DNA of 64,000 nt from Plasmodium brasilianum (taxonomy: Eukaryota; Apicomplexa; Aconoidasida; Haemosporida; Plasmodiidae): the NCBI RefSeq assembly GCF_023973825.1, contig NW_027122950.1, positions 266,427-330,426 of the forward strand. The letters are read 5' to 3'. A program made the position numbers and the translations under genes. Positions 63,146-64,000 of this stretch are shown here, in pieces. Under the pieces are notes generated by a model, which saw only the letters and a program-made list of their open reading frames with translations, searched no databases and was not told the DNA's origin. Each line of letters begins with the position of its first letter. Position 1 is the stretch's first letter.

Positions 63146-64000
63146 AAAATAGTATAAGACAAAATAATTTACTAAAATGTATGTTTTAGTAATTTTTCTA
63201 TTAATGTTAGAAGGTATATATTATTTTTTATATATTCCTTTAAAGATATGTTATGTCAGGTGTAAAAATTAAAGGTGTACTAAAATAAATGAACGTAAAC
63301 ATAAACACAAATAAATATTTATTAAAAAAATTATAAACAAAAAATATATTATACCAAAATATTTGCATTCTATATGTGTAACCCAAACAGCGATAATTAT
63401 GAAAAAGTTATACACACAAAATATTATTGTAATAATCTGAAATATATCGTTATATTGTAGTTATCTTTGAAATAAATTATTTATAAAAGGTAATAATAAA
63501 CAGCATTAGAAAATGTTAAAATATTACAAAAATTAATATCATTATATTTTCAAAGTTTTACATTATTTATACTTTTACCTTAACTTATATTCAACATCCT
63601 TACCTACCTTTTTATGTTACAATGATTTGAGTATTTAACGTTTTATATCACATAAGATATTTCCATATAAAGTATAGGCTATTCTTTTTTTAAAATGTTT
63701 AAAAACAAAAATATATGTATTATGGTATTATTTAAGAAAAATAAATTCTTTTTCTAACATATTCCTCTTAAACATTTAAATATAAATACAAGTTTTTTGT
63801 TCTTTCTATAATTATGATTTCTAAACAATATTTTAGTCTTTTCTTTTAAAAATAAATCATATTTTTTTAAATTATTTATGAATTTACTCAATTAAGCAGT
63901 AATATACAAATATATTATGTTTTTTATAAAAAATATATCTTTGTCCTTAATATATATTTACACAATAAATGAATTATGCTACTACATATATGTAGTAGTA

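Larger units (their letters stand above)
61119..64000 (-). repeat. Inverted repeat, right arm (at least 2882 bp)
   Basis: Reverse complement of 58181-61062, running to the last base of the window. No mismatch was found at any place compared by eye; a full base-by-base alignment was not done. Confidence 0.97.

Overview
The window looks like a subtelomeric segment of a malaria parasite, most probably Plasmodium malariae or the near-identical P. brasilianum. The evidence is extreme A+T richness, small phase-defined introns, signal-peptide first exons followed by an RLLAK export motif, and the combination of fam-l, fam-m, STP1 and PIR genes. fam-l and fam-m together point to P. malariae rather than P. 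ovale or P. vivax. No housekeeping gene, tRNA, rRNA, CRISPR array or bacterial-type operon is visible. Products were assigned by eye from remembered family signatures, not by database search.

Layout, left to right. 1-10.6 kb: an STP1 gene (minus) and, about 6.5 kb away, a decayed fam gene (plus). 12.5-13.4 kb: an intact fam-l gene. 18.6-20.5 kb: an intact three-exon PIR gene. 23.5-35 kb: two tandem copies of a 6.3-6.4 kb unit, each made of an exported-protein gene (an unassigned family in the first, fam-m in the second) followed by a tail-to-tail pair of PIR relics. 38.3-48.7 kb: a second, diverged copy of the first 10 kb, with STP1 (minus) and a decayed fam-l gene (plus). 49.7-50.5 kb: a two-exon exported-protein gene on the minus strand. 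52.1-53.0 kb: a heavily decayed fam-type relic. 55.5-56.6 kb: an intact fam-m gene. 58.18-64.0 kb: a giant palindrome with arms of at least 2882 bp, a 56 bp spacer and a decayed fam-l gene in each arm.

The intact genes all encode proteins expected to leave the parasite or sit in host-cell or parasite membranes. STP1 and PIR are large variant families with one transmembrane segment near the C-terminal side. The fam genes encode small exported proteins with two transmembrane segments. They are multigene-family members, not parts of one pathway.

The structural signals are the most interesting part: (i) the palindrome, which is either an assembly artefact or a very recent inverted duplication; (ii) two independent segmental duplications that explain most of the layout; (iii) a conserved non-coding module about 505-540 bp upstream of every fam-type start codon, seven times in the window; and (iv) a shared promoter, signal-exon and RLLAK 5' cassette joined to at least three different C-terminal halves.
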